Source of the DNA: Hymenobacter fodinae
Lineage (GTDB): Bacteria > Bacteroidota > Bacteroidia > Cytophagales > Hymenobacteraceae
Assembly (NCBI RefSeq): GCF_004745825.1
Contig: NZ_SRLA01000006.1
Coordinates: forward strand, 280,220 to 344,219
Direction of reading: 5' to 3'
DNA: 64,000 nucleotides
The first letter of the stretch is position 1; the number at the start of each line of letters is the position of its first letter. Positions 52,868-62,636 of the stretch are shown in pieces. The notes below the pieces were generated by a model. The model did not search any database. It was not told the DNA's origin and saw only the letters and a list, made by a program, of their open reading frames with translations. The position numbers were made by a program, and so were the translations under genes.

Positions 52868-55800
52868 TCATTCCTTAACCAGCTTTAGAGACTGATTGGT
52901 AGTTGCGTTAACTAATCGTAGCAGGTATCCGCCCGGCTGGCGCAAGTAAGGGCCAAGATCTAGCGGAACTAGGCCAGTGGGAGTAACTGGCAGCACGCCA
53001 CTGGTCAAGGGCTGGCCCACCGCAGAGTAAAGCTGATAAGTTAAGGGGCACTGTGTTGGCGGCAACTCCAGCCATACGCGGCCATCGTGGGTCGGAGTCG
53101 GGTAAAGCTCAATATGGGGGAGCTTCTTGTCGCCTGAAGGCAGAGGCTGCTGTAATTCCACAGCAGCTATACTTGTGGTCTGCACTTGGCTGCCAGCTGC
53201 GGGGAACACCTCGATGGCTGAGACTTTAGGCTGATCTATGCCACCGTCGGTGGGCAAGGAGCTGAAGTAGAGGGTGAGGGCCCCATCGGAGACGGTGGTG
53301 GTGAAGGTCTCGGTAGTAGCCGTCAGCGGGCCGACTTTCTTGATGATGTCGTAGTTGTCGAGCACTTTCTGTCCCTCCAGGCTCACATCGAACAGGCGCT
53401 GTCCGGGGCTGCTCCAGTAGATGTCGGCGAAGTGCAGCACCACCTGGTACGTGCCGCTCGTCACCGGCAGGGAGTAGGTTAGCTGGCCGTTGTTACCGTA
53501 GCGCTCCGTCTGGTACAGCGCATCATCTGTGGTGCCGGCAATGGGCGAGGTTACAGAATAGAGGTTGCTGGCTCCGTAATACTGGTCGGCGGCAAACGTC
53601 CCTGAGGAAGTAGTAAGCTGCCCGCCGCCGGCGTTGAGACGGAAAGTGGGCAGGGCAGCGGGCGTAACAGTGAGCGTAACCTGGTCGGGGGCACTATTGG
53701 CCTGTTGGTTATCAGTAACAACCAGACTGAAGATGTACGTGCCGGCTACTAGGCCACTGACTGTGGGCGTTGCTACTAGTTGGCTGCTGAAACTGGCAGT
53801 ATTCGGGCCACTGATCTGGCTCCAGCGATAAGCGCTAATAGAGCCATCTGGGTCGGTGCCTGAGCCAGCTAGGCTGGTGCTGTTGGTGGGTAGGCGCAGA
53901 TTCTGATCTGGACCTGCGTTGGCTACTGGCGCTTGGTTGCCAGTGGCGGTAGTGAAAACTTCAATGGCCGAGATTTTAGGGCGATCTACACCGCCGTCGG
54001 CAGGCAAGGAGCTGAAGTAAAGAGTGAGGGCGCCATCGGAGACGGTGGTGGTGAAGGTCTCGGTAGTAGCCGTCAGCGGGCCGACTTTCTTGATGATGTC
54101 GTAGTTGTCGAGCACTTTCTGTCCCTCCAGGCTCACATCGAACAGGCGCTGTCCGGGGCTGCTCCAGTAGATGTCGGCGAAGTGCAGCACCACCTGGTAC
54201 GTGCCGCTCGTCACCGGCAGGGAGTACGTGAAGCTACCCTGGTTGGTGTTGGAACTGCGCTCGGTCTGGTAGAGGGCATCGTCGGTAGTGCCAGCAATGG
54301 GCGAGGTCACAGTATATATATAAGAGGTAGCGGCGGTATAATACTGGTCGGGGCTAAAGCTGCCTAGGCCAGTGCTAAGCGCACCACCCCCGGTGTTAAG
54401 CCGATACACAACGGTAGTAGAGGTAGCAGGATTAATAATCACCCGGAACGTGTCATCGGCCCACAGCCCATCGGCATCCGTTGCGCGCACTACTATATCA
54501 CTAGCGCCTAGTAGGTTGGGCTCATACGTGAGGGTCAAGGTAGAGCCGCTAAGGGAGGTGCGAATGACATTGGGGTCTGAATTGCCCACAATGCTGAACC
54601 GCAGATTGCTAACGCCGCCGTTGTCGCTAAACACACCGCTCAGCGGAATTTGAGTGGGGGCGCTGCCTTCCTGCACGGTTACATCGGCAATAGGATTCAC
54701 AACTTTGGGAGCGAGAGTTTCGCCATCATCGGCGCCCGCCACCCACTGCAGGATGCGCTGCGCAAATACCCGGTTCTCAACCCGACTCAGGTAGGTGCCC
54801 TCGCCGGCGTTCCAAAAGGCATTGCGGTCAAAGAAACCCAGTACGCGCCCTTGCCCAATCTTAGCAATGGCAACTGCCGCATCTGCTGCCGTCACGGGAC
54901 CATCAAGACTATTGAGTTGCGCTTTTCCCGCAGGCAAGCCTGCCAAGATGGTAGCTGGCGAGGTAGTGCGCACCGGGCTAACCCCTTCGGCCTCAATAGT
55001 TAGCCCTCCATTCTTATTGAAACGGTTGATGTAATGATTCGTGCTCCACTGATTTAGGGTAAACACGCTCACGCCATTATCGCGCAGGAAGTGCATGCCA
55101 AACTGATCGGTTAGGTCATTGTCACTAGTAGCCCCCACGGTGCTATTGATGCCTCCACTATCCCAGCCAAAAGCCGCGTCTGACCACGCTAGTAAGCCAC
55201 CGCCACTGTTTACCCAGGTGGCCACAGCCGTCTTCTCAGCGGCGCTAAACCGGCGGTTGTTAGAACCCAAAATGAGCACCTTATAGTTGCTGAGCGTGGC
55301 GGCATTGAGCGTAACGGTGGCATCGAGGGCCTCTACCGCGCTGAATCCGGTTTCAGTGAGCAACTGGTTGAACTGAGACATACCTTGGTTGCCGGAATCA
55401 GCCAACCGCATGTCGTGAATGGAGGGCGGCACGCTACCATATAAATAGAGAAGTTTCGGTTTGCTATTCTGCACCGTTAGCGTCACCTCCAGGGTAGCAT
55501 CAGGGTAGCCGGTGGCCTTGGCCGTAACGGTGGCGGCGTAGGTGCCCGCACTCAGGCCCGTTGTGGTAGCCGTGACCTTCACTTCGGTGCCGCCCAGCAG
55601 GTCGATGGTACCGGTAGTGGGGCTCACGCTTAGCCAGGCCGGGAGGGTGCTGGCATCTATAGTATAGTTTGGGGTACCGCTAAGGGCCCATAGCAAAGCT
55701 TGCTTGGTGACGGTAGTACCCGCTGCGGCAGAGAGGGTGAGCTTGCCCGGCCAAAACCCGATTTTATTATTAGGCGTGCGAGGTAGGTCGCGCTTGCGGG

Positions 55801-56794
55801 TAGTGGTTTGCGGGTTGGTGGCCTGGTTGAGACCACCATTAGACACAATGAGTACGCTGCCGATAGCCTCCGCCGCCGGGCCAAACAGGTGGTCTAGCAG
55901 CGGGGCCTGCTCAGTCCAGGTGTCGGTGGCTGGGTCGTAGGTAGTAACGTTGTTGAGTACGTTGTCGAAGCCATTGGGCCGGCCACTTCGGCCTCCAACC
56001 AACATCACTTTTCCGTCTACCACGAATGTGGCCGGCTCGCTGTGGGAGCGGATATAGGGCATATCCCGCAGGCGCGTCCACGTGTCAGTTGCCGGGTCGT
56101 AGACCTGCACGTAGTTCACGTCATTGAAGGGGCCGTCGTGGCCTACCTGGCCCCCCATGGCGTATATCTTGCCTCCCACGTGGGCCGTAGCAAAGTGACA
56201 CCGCGCGTCAGGCATGGGAGCTGCCGTGGTCCAGCCGGCGTTGGGGTTGCTGAGGTCCAGCACATAGTGCACGTTAGCCCCAGTCTGCCGATCATCCAGG
56301 AGCCCTCCGAACGAGTGCAGCTTGCGTCCTACGCGTACTAACGCATTGCCCCCGCTCCGGCTGGGCAGCTTTGGGCCCAGGCTCCAGGTATTAGTGGCTA
56401 CATCATAAATCTGCAGCAGGTCAGAATTAGGGTCTCCTACTAGCCCCCCCAAGAACCCCCCAGCCACATATACTTTGGTACCATCAACGGTAATGCCGGC
56501 ATGGGTTACCGGGTAGGGCATATCCGCCAGATAAGTCCAAGTGTTCGTGGCCGGATCATAGACTTCGCACTTCGCCGTAGTGTGCACGGAGCTGTTATCG
56601 AACCCCGAGAACACGTACATCTTATTATTAATCATTACGCTGAAGCCGACCCATTTAGGCGTGTTAGACGGGGTCATCAGGCTCCAGCCTGCACTCTGCC
56701 CCTGGCCTAGAAATGGTATCAGCAGCAACCACAACAGTAAACATGCGCTAAACAGCCGCTTCGGAAGCGTGTACTGGATCAAGGCGTTTTCCAT
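52868..56794 (-). CDS. Giant T9SS-exported Kelch/ThuA-like/malectin protein
   Basis: A protein of 1308 residues with a signal peptide (LFSACLLLWLLLIPFLGQGQ). Kelch repeats fill about residues 35-330 (YDPATNTWTYLADMPYPVTHAG and similar). An Ig/BACON-like unit follows (about 350-440), then a ThuA/GATase-like domain (about 445-695, LLYLYGSVPPSIHDMRLAD), a cadherin-like unit, a malectin domain (about 795-945), a PKD domain with NQAPVANAGPDQ, a second malectin (about 1050-1195) and a T9SS sorting domain ending KLVKE. Malectin and Kelch units usually bind carbohydrate or protein, so it probably sits on the surface or in the matrix. Enzymatic activity is uncertain. Confidence 0.85.
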   Translation of the reverse strand: MENALIQYTLPKRLFSACLLLWLLLIPFLGQGQSAGWSLMTPSNTPKWVGFSVMINNKMYVFSGFDNSSVHTTAKCEVYDPATNTWTYLADMPYPVTHAGITVDGTKVYVAGGFLGGLVGDPNSDLLQIYDVATNTWSLGPKLPSRSGGNALVRVGRKLHSFGGLLDDRQTGANVHYVLDLSNPNAGWTTAAPMPDARCHFATAHVGGKIYAMGGQVGHDGPFNDVNYVQVYDPATDTWTRLRDMPYIRSHSEPATFVVDGKVMLVGGRSGRPNGFDNVLNNVTTYDPATDTWTEQAPLLDHLFGPAAEAIGSVLIVSNGGLNQATNPQTTTRKRDLPRTPNNKIGFWPGKLTLSAAAGTTVTKQALLWALSGTPNYTIDASTLPAWLSVSPTTGTIDLLGGTEVKVTATTTGLSAGTYAATVTAKATGYPDATLEVTLTVQNSKPKLLYLYGSVPPSIHDMRLADSGNQGMSQFNQLLTETGFSAVEALDATVTLNAATLSNYKVLILGSNNRRFSAAEKTAVATWVNSGGGLLAWSDAAFGWDSGGINSTVGATSDNDLTDQFGMHFLRDNGVSVFTLNQWSTNHYINRFNKNGGLTIEAEGVSPVRTTSPATILAGLPAGKAQLNSLDGPVTAADAAVAIAKIGQGRVLGFFDRNAFWNAGEGTYLSRVENRVFAQRILQWVAGADDGETLAPKVVNPIADVTVQEGSAPTQIPLSGVFSDNGGVSNLRFSIVGNSDPNVIRTSLSGSTLTLTYEPNLLGASDIVVRATDADGLWADDTFRVIINPATSTTVVYRLNTGGGALSTGLGSFSPDQYYTAATSYIYTVTSPIAGTTDDALYQTERSSNTNQGSFTYSLPVTSGTYQVVLHFADIYWSSPGQRLFDVSLEGQKVLDNYDIIKKVGPLTATTETFTTTVSDGALTLYFSSLPADGGVDRPKISAIEVFTTATGNQAPVANAGPDQNLRLPTNSTSLAGSGTDPDGSISAYRWSQISGPNTASFSSQLVATPTVSGLVAGTYIFSLVVTDNQQANSAPDQVTLTVTPAALPTFRLNAGGGQLTTSSGTFAADQYYGASNLYSVTSPIAGTTDDALYQTERYGNNGQLTYSLPVTSGTYQVVLHFADIYWSSPGQRLFDVSLEGQKVLDNYDIIKKVGPLTATTETFTTTVSDGALTLYFSSLPTDGGIDQPKVSAIEVFPAAGSQVQTTSIAAVELQQPLPSGDKKLPHIELYPTPTHDGRVWLELPPTQCPLTYQLYSAVGQPLTSGVLPVTPTGLVPLDLGPYLRQPGGYLLRLVNATTNQSLKLVKE
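53283..53476 (-). repeat. 194-bp direct repeat in malectin units, copy 1
   Basis: Identical at every base to 54033-54226 (offset 750). It encodes the central part of the second malectin domain of the 52868-56794 gene. Confidence 0.95.
54033..54226 (-). repeat. 194-bp direct repeat in malectin units, copy 2
   Basis: Identical to 53283-53476. It encodes the matching part of the first malectin domain. The flanking PKD region is not repeated. Confidence 0.95.
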
Positions 56795-56900
56795 CTGATA
56801 TATAATAGGATATGAGTAACCGGCTCACGCAGGGCAACTGCGGCAGGGGCAAGCAGGGAGTGGCCTAGAAGCTGATGGCAAAGGCCTTGCTTGATTTAGC

Positions 56901-59900
56901 TCACTCTTTGACGAGCTTAAGAGGTTGGCTTATTCCCGGCCCCAGCAGGTGCAGGACGTATACCCCCGGCTCACGCAAAAAGGAGCTCAGGTCTAGGGGT
57001 ACCGTTCCGCCCGCGGGAGGGAGCTTGCCGCTGGTCAACTGCTTGCCTAGGGCAGAGTACAGCTGGTAAGAGTGGAAGCTGGGCCCGGCTGTGGGCAGCC
57101 GCAAGTGCAAGAGCCCATCGGGGGTGGGAGTGGGGAATACCTCGGCGGAAGTAACGCTCTCGGTAGCGGGCACCGAAGTGCTCGTCAGCAGCTGTGCCGA
57201 GGCTACGCTGCTGGCTCGGGCGCTACCTGAGCCGGCGGAGAACACCTCAATGGCCGAGATTTTAGGCCGGTCCACGCCGCCGTCGGCTGATAACGAGCTG
57301 AAGTAGAGGGTAAGAGCCCCATCGGAGACGGTGGTGATAAAGGTCTCGGTAGTGGCCGTTAGCGGGCCGACTTTTTTGGCAATATCATAGTTATCGAGCA
57401 CCTTTTGCCCTTCTAGGCTCACGTCGAACAGGCGCTGGCCGCTGCCACCCCAGTACAGCTCAGCAAAATGCAGCACCACTTGGTACGTGCCGCTAGTCAC
57501 GGGCAGGGAGTACGTGAAGCTGCCTTGGTTGGTGTTAGCGCTGCGCTCGGTCTGGTAGAGAGCATCATCCGTGGTGCCGGCAATGGGCGAGGTTACAGAA
57601 TAAACGTAGCTGTCGGCGGTTGAGTAGGCTTGGTCGGCGGCAAAGCTGCCTAGGCCAGTGCTAAGCGCACCACCCCCTGCGTTGATGCGCAGCAACGGAG
57701 TCCAGCTTGAGCCGGTAATGGCGAGCAGAAAGTCGTTGGTGGCCGTACCGCCTCTGCCATCATTGGCCGTGACGCGTAGCGTGAGGCTGGTGGGGCTGCC
57801 GGCGGGCGGGGTGCCGCTAAACGTGCGCGAGGTGGGCGTGAAGGTGAGCCAACTGGGCAGGGCCGCCCCCGTGCTGAGCGTGGCCGTGTATGTGAGCGGG
57901 TCCAGATCCGCATCCCAGAAAGTAGTGGCGGCAAAGCTATAGCTAAACGCTGCGCCCGTGGTAGCTCCTTGGTTAGGAATGGAGGTGGCAACTAGTGGCG
58001 CCCGGTTTCCTACGGACGTAGTAGAGAACACCTCAATAGCGGAGACCTTAGGCCGATCGACGCCACCGTCGTTGGCTAGGCCACTAAACAGTAGGTTCAG
58101 AGTGCCGTCCGATACGGTAGTCGTGAAGGTTTCGGTGGTGGCCGTAAGAGCGCCTACTTTCGCGAAGATGTCATAATTGTCGAGGACCTTGGTTCCCTCC
58201 AGGCTCACATCGAATAGGCGCTGGCCGGGGCCGCTCCAGTACAGCTCCGCAAAGTGTAGTACCACCCGGTAGGTGCCACTGGGCACGGGTAGGGCGTAGT
58301 TGAAGCTGCCCTGGTTGGTGCTGGCGCTGCGCTCGGTTTGGTAGAGGGCATCGTCGGTGGTGCCGGCAATGGGCGAGGTCACGGAGTACACGTACGAAGT
58401 GGCAGCTGAATAATAATAGTCAGCGGCAAACGTGCCCAATGAAGTGCTGATCTGCCCGCCGCCTGCATTGATGCGGTACACGGGGGCTAATGGGGCACTG
58501 GTAATAGTGAGCAGAAAGTCGTCGGTAGCAGTACCGCCTCTGCCATCATTGGCCGTGACGCGTAGCGTGAGGCTGGTGGGGCTGCCGGCGGGCGGGGTGC
58601 CGCTAAACGTGCGCGAGGTGGGCGTGAAGGTGAGCCAACTGGGCAGGGCCGCTCCCGTGCTGAGCGTGGCCGTGTACGTGAGCGGGTCCAGATCCGCATC
58701 GGTGAATGTGCCAATGGGCACCACATAGCTGAAAGGCGTACTTATGGTAGCCACCTGATCGGGGATAGGCGCGGCCACAATTGGTGCCCGGTTAACCGAT
58801 GGCGTGTTGGAGTACACTTCAATGGCCGATACTTTGGGCTGGTCGATGCCGCCATCAGCCGCCGTCCCGCCAAACACAAGGTTCAGCGAACCATCGGTTA
58901 CGGTAGTAGTGAAGGTTTCGGTAGTGGCCGTCAGGGGGCCAACTTTCTTCACGATGTCGTAATTGTCGAGCACCTTCGTGTTTTCCACATTTACATCGAA
59001 TACCCGCTGGCCTACAGAGGTCCAGTACAGTTCCGCGAAGTGCAGCACCACCCGGTACGTGCCGTTGGGCACGGGTAGGGCGTAGCTAAAGCTGCCTCCG
59101 CTTCCGTACCGCTCGCTCTGGTATAAGGCCGCGCTGCTGGTAGCCGCAATGTTTGCGGTGGTGGAGTAGGTATTGCCTGGGCTAGGGGAGAAGTATTGAT
59201 CAGCGGTAAAAGAGCCCAATGACGTCATGAGGGCACCTGCTCCGGCATTGAGCCGATAGATGGGCGTAAGAATCTCATCGGCGGTTATGTAGATATAGTC
59301 CCACGTTGCCGTGAAGGGGGTGGCACCCCGGCTCGTGGCAATGAGACCAACGGCCAACGCCTGATTGCCCTGCAGAATGGTTAGCAAGGTGCCGCTCAAC
59401 GTAATGGGTGACCCTAGATTGACCAGCGCTCCATTATTGGCTGAGTACCTGGGTTGCACCGTGCCGGTGGCGGGGTTAACCGCCAGTATTAGGTCCAGGG
59501 TAGAGGAAGGAATACCGTTTGGCAAGGCATAGGTAGTGTTTAGCGCTACCACGCCAGCTCTTTCGTACACTACTTGAATGCCGCCGGTGCCCCCATTGGC
59601 AACCAAGGCAACCTTCAAGTAATTGTCCTGGTCACCATTGCCAATATAGATGCCTTGGGATTGATTGTTGGCAGGCGTCTGGCCATTGAAGAATGGGCCT
59701 AGTAATCGACCCTTTACTGTGAAAGGCCCAGTTGCGGTGCCCGCTTTTATTCCAAACTGAAAGGCATCTTCTTGCGTGTTCAGTGCTCCCAAGGCATCGC
59801 CCGCCGATACGCTCACGATAGAGAAAGCCCCGGCCGTGCCCCCCGCAATCAGGTTTTTGTCTTCGAACAACAGCGAGTAGTCGCTAGTCCCATCGCTCAT

Positions 59901-61943
59901 TAGCCCGGTAAAGCCTAGCCCATATAGGCCGGTGCCAGGGTAGTTGTTTAGCAGGTCGTAGCGGATGGGCAGGTTGGTTGTGAGGCCATTGGCAGCATCA
60001 ACGCCGAAGTAATCCTCGGTGTCGGCTAGGCCATCATTATCATCATCCAGATCATTGAGGTCAGATAATAGGTCTTTGTCAAAATCTGGAGGCACACTGG
60101 CTGCCGAACATGGCTGTGAGCCGTTATCAATTTCGTCTGCATTCGTGTAGCCGTCGTTGTCGTCATCGGTGGCATTATACAGGCCGGTGCATACCAGAAA
60201 GTCTTGCGGTTCAAATACTACGATGGCGTTTGAGCCGTACGTAGCGGCCCACACTGTTCCGGGGAAGATATCGTTGTCGCCTTGAGCGGTAACATCCAGC
60301 GGAACGGAGCCGAAGTTGGAGGCAAACGGCAGGTCTTGGTTGACTTTGTCGGCAGCAGCCCGGGGGTTGGTTACTCCTGTGCCATCATCCGTCAGCGTTA
60401 TCTTATAAATGCTACCATCGAAGCTACAGGCCAGTAGGGCTCCTTTCAGAGCATTACTAAAATTGGAGGCTGTATATTCTGCCAGCCCATTCGTGGAGTT
60501 AGTAAAGGTCAGGGGGGAGGTGTCATTCACCCCCGGCATCTGAAAATCTCCCTCAATGGCATGAGCCTGCGGAACGGGTGGCCAGTCTTGGGGCAGCGGG
60601 TTTGTACCTGTTTTGCTAGTGCGCCATGTGCCGGTGCTCCCATTGTGCACGTAAAGCCCAGCGCCCGATGGATTGGCCCGGGTGGGGTTGGGGTGCCCCC
60701 CGTAGTGGCTACCTGGTACATACGTGTCCAGATTACCAATGTACTCCAGGTTGTCAAGGTTGTTCACAACACCTTCGGTGGCACTCGGTACAGTTGACCC
60801 TGGCTCATTGGCCACGTACTTGTTCGTAACGTTGGCTGTACCCTCGCCATCGGGGTAGCCCCCCCAGCCCTGGTTGGCCCCGTTGTCGATGGTATACATG
60901 CGGCGGGCCTTACCTGGCGTTTTGGTTATCACCAGATCATACGGGTTACGATATCCAGGGGAGTATACCTGCACGGGGCCGCCTGCCACTAGTTTGGCTT
61001 GGTTTAAGCCGTCATTGCCACCGAAAGGGTCATCTACATCCGTGCCGTCAGGGTTGTTGGTACGGGTGGGGTCGTTCAATGTGGGCAAGTCGTACTTATA
61101 GGCGGCATTCCCGTTGCCTTTGGTCGGGAGGGCGTCAATAGTGGTTAGGTTAACTGATAGGATAGCACCTGAAAGCGCGTATTCGTTGATATAGGCGAAA
61201 TTGGTGGAGGGGGATCCCGCATTTGTAAACCCGCCAGTAGCTACGTAGAGCGTGTTCTTGGTGGCATCCAGTTGCATGCCGTTTACCGAGTGGTTTTCCT
61301 CCGACCGGGGAAGGCCTCGCACCAAGTCCATCTTACTCCAGACCCCGCCGCTGCGGGTCAGTCGTGATATTATGCCGGAGTTCGTATCCAAGTTAAAGTC
61401 GCCATCGGGACCACCGATTCGACTGTCGCTGGACGAAACATACAGAATAGGGCTGGCGGCCGTTCCTACTACTAGAATCCCGGTAACCTGGCGCGTTGTA
61501 ACCTGGGGGTTGAGCGCCCCATTGTCGTCATGGTTAGGAATGGTATTGATCAGCCCGATGGTCTCCGTTGCCGTGACGGAGTAATCAGCAGGGCCGGCCC
61601 TAACAATAGTGAAGGCCTTGATTAAGCCATCCTGTTGAGCCACGTACAAACGGCCGTCGGGGCCAAACTGGAGGGAAGTGGGGTTTCCCAGGCTCACGTT
61701 TTTTAGGCCACTTCTCGAAAAAGAGAAGTTATACTGGGCATTAGCCAGCATGGCACCGCTTAGGTTTATAGGCGGGAGCTTGGCCTTTTTTTCTTTGACC
61801 TTCTCTTTAGACCGGCCTTGATTAGCCGAGGTTTGGGCAGTGGTGCTCTGTGGAGTTCCAACTCCGAGTGCCAAAGCAATACCTGTCACCCACAGGCACT
61901 GGCTTTTCCAATACCTGATTTTTGCGTAAAAGTTGTGATTCAT
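56901..61943 (-). CDS. Giant T9SS-exported sugar-dehydrogenase-like propeller with three malectin domains
   Basis: A protein of 1680 residues with a signal peptide (CLWVTGIALALGVGTPQSTTAQ). Residues of about 70-560 resemble the glucose/sorbosone dehydrogenase (PQQ-type) beta-propeller: SLQFGPDGRLYVAQQDGLIKAF, SPGYRNPYDLVI. An Asp-rich calcium-type repeat follows (DDDNDGYTNADEI, DLDDDNDGLADTEDYFG, about 590-650), then a lectin-like beta region, malectin (about 892-1045), an Ig/dystroglycan unit, malectin (about 1145-1300), a second Ig unit, malectin (about 1400-1550) and a T9SS sorting domain ending KLVKE. Catalysis is unproven because PQQ ligands were not checked. Confidence 0.85.
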   Translation of the reverse strand: MNHNFYAKIRYWKSQCLWVTGIALALGVGTPQSTTAQTSANQGRSKEKVKEKKAKLPPINLSGAMLANAQYNFSFSRSGLKNVSLGNPTSLQFGPDGRLYVAQQDGLIKAFTIVRAGPADYSVTATETIGLINTIPNHDDNGALNPQVTTRQVTGILVVGTAASPILYVSSSDSRIGGPDGDFNLDTNSGIISRLTRSGGVWSKMDLVRGLPRSEENHSVNGMQLDATKNTLYVATGGFTNAGSPSTNFAYINEYALSGAILSVNLTTIDALPTKGNGNAAYKYDLPTLNDPTRTNNPDGTDVDDPFGGNDGLNQAKLVAGGPVQVYSPGYRNPYDLVITKTPGKARRMYTIDNGANQGWGGYPDGEGTANVTNKYVANEPGSTVPSATEGVVNNLDNLEYIGNLDTYVPGSHYGGHPNPTRANPSGAGLYVHNGSTGTWRTSKTGTNPLPQDWPPVPQAHAIEGDFQMPGVNDTSPLTFTNSTNGLAEYTASNFSNALKGALLACSFDGSIYKITLTDDGTGVTNPRAAADKVNQDLPFASNFGSVPLDVTAQGDNDIFPGTVWAATYGSNAIVVFEPQDFLVCTGLYNATDDDNDGYTNADEIDNGSQPCSAASVPPDFDKDLLSDLNDLDDDNDGLADTEDYFGVDAANGLTTNLPIRYDLLNNYPGTGLYGLGFTGLMSDGTSDYSLLFEDKNLIAGGTAGAFSIVSVSAGDALGALNTQEDAFQFGIKAGTATGPFTVKGRLLGPFFNGQTPANNQSQGIYIGNGDQDNYLKVALVANGGTGGIQVVYERAGVVALNTTYALPNGIPSSTLDLILAVNPATGTVQPRYSANNGALVNLGSPITLSGTLLTILQGNQALAVGLIATSRGATPFTATWDYIYITADEILTPIYRLNAGAGALMTSLGSFTADQYFSPSPGNTYSTTANIAATSSAALYQSERYGSGGSFSYALPVPNGTYRVVLHFAELYWTSVGQRVFDVNVENTKVLDNYDIVKKVGPLTATTETFTTTVTDGSLNLVFGGTAADGGIDQPKVSAIEVYSNTPSVNRAPIVAAPIPDQVATISTPFSYVVPIGTFTDADLDPLTYTATLSTGAALPSWLTFTPTSRTFSGTPPAGSPTSLTLRVTANDGRGGTATDDFLLTITSAPLAPVYRINAGGGQISTSLGTFAADYYYSAATSYVYSVTSPIAGTTDDALYQTERSASTNQGSFNYALPVPSGTYRVVLHFAELYWSGPGQRLFDVSLEGTKVLDNYDIFAKVGALTATTETFTTTVSDGTLNLLFSGLANDGGVDRPKVSAIEVFSTTSVGNRAPLVATSIPNQGATTGAAFSYSFAATTFWDADLDPLTYTATLSTGAALPSWLTFTPTSRTFSGTPPAGSPTSLTLRVTANDGRGGTATNDFLLAITGSSWTPLLRINAGGGALSTGLGSFAADQAYSTADSYVYSVTSPIAGTTDDALYQTERSANTNQGSFTYSLPVTSGTYQVVLHFAELYWGGSGQRLFDVSLEGQKVLDNYDIAKKVGPLTATTETFITTVSDGALTLYFSSLSADGGVDRPKISAIEVFSAGSGSARASSVASAQLLTSTSVPATESVTSAEVFPTPTPDGLLHLRLPTAGPSFHSYQLYSALGKQLTSGKLPPAGGTVPLDLSSFLREPGVYVLHLLGPGISQPLKLVKE
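57745..57914 (-). repeat. 170-bp near-identical repeat in Ig-like units, copy 1
   Basis: Matches 58531-58700 (offset 786) with two mismatches. It encodes most of the second dystroglycan-type unit (LPSWLTFTPTSRTFSGTPP). Confidence 0.92.
58531..58700 (-). repeat. 170-bp near-identical repeat in Ig-like units, copy 2
   Basis: Matches 57745-57914 with two mismatches. It encodes the corresponding part of the first Ig-like unit of the same protein. Confidence 0.92.
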
Positions 61944-62636
61944 GGGCTAACAATAAGACATGAGGAAAGCCGGAGGCTTTGGCGAGAGCGATTCTAAAGG
62001 ACGCAACCACGCCGCTAGCTCACCTCTACAGGGTCTATGAAGCGTTTAGTGTTCAGGAGAGGACCGCAAAGGGCCGCTGACAGAAAGGTGCGCTACGCCG
62101 TAGTCGCCCAATCTTTGCAGCTAGGTCATGTGTGAGCTACGAAAGCGTAGCGAGCGTAATGTAAGTAGAGGGAGTAACGGAGTATAGGGAGTGAAGCGGC
62201 ACCCCAGAGCGGCCGTGTAGCAGCGTAGTAAGTGATTATAGCTGGGGAAGGAAGGGGTGCCTGAAGCCTATTAGCAATAGGCCTAGTCAGCAACTAATTC
62301 CTTACATGTGGCTCTCGAAGAAGTCAGGTACGCCCAACGGGCCTCACTGTTTGCAAGTGCTTTTACCTGATGTAGTTATCAACTGCCCGTGACTGCTTGC
62401 CCATAGGTATCTTTCTTTGTCTTGCGCTGCTAAAGTAGAGAACCCTATAGACTTATGCTATATATATTTCTAGTTTTTTTTGGAATATTCCAATAATTAA
62501 AATGGTGTTGATAAAGTATAAAATGCCTGCGTACATAGAGTGTAGCGGTAGCTTGCTCATCAGTAAGACAATAAAAAAGGCCCTCACCGAGCGGTAGGGC
62601 CTTTTTTTAGTGTAGTTTTTTAGTGTAGTATGAGTG
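61944..62636. other. Intergenic region between two T9SS cargo genes
   Basis: 693 bases without a recognisable gene. A short 7-bp hairpin (GCCTATT, AATAGGC) lies at 62266-62282. The segment 62430-62530 is AT-rich. A terminator closes the left end of the next gene at 62573-62608. No exact TAnnTTTG was seen on the minus strand. Confidence 0.5.
62573..62608 (-). terminator. Rho-independent terminator of the beta-helix protein gene
   Basis: A stem of AAAAAAGGCCCT and GGGCCTTTTTTT arms (with a one-base offset near the loop) is flanked by A and T runs. It begins 29 bases beyond the stop codon of the minus-strand gene at 62637. Confidence 0.8.

Noticed and set aside
53283..58700. Repeats in the T9SS genes as a CRISPR array
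   Set aside because: The repeats are long coding units of 170-194 bases at large spacings. There are no short regular repeats or spacers and no cas genes.
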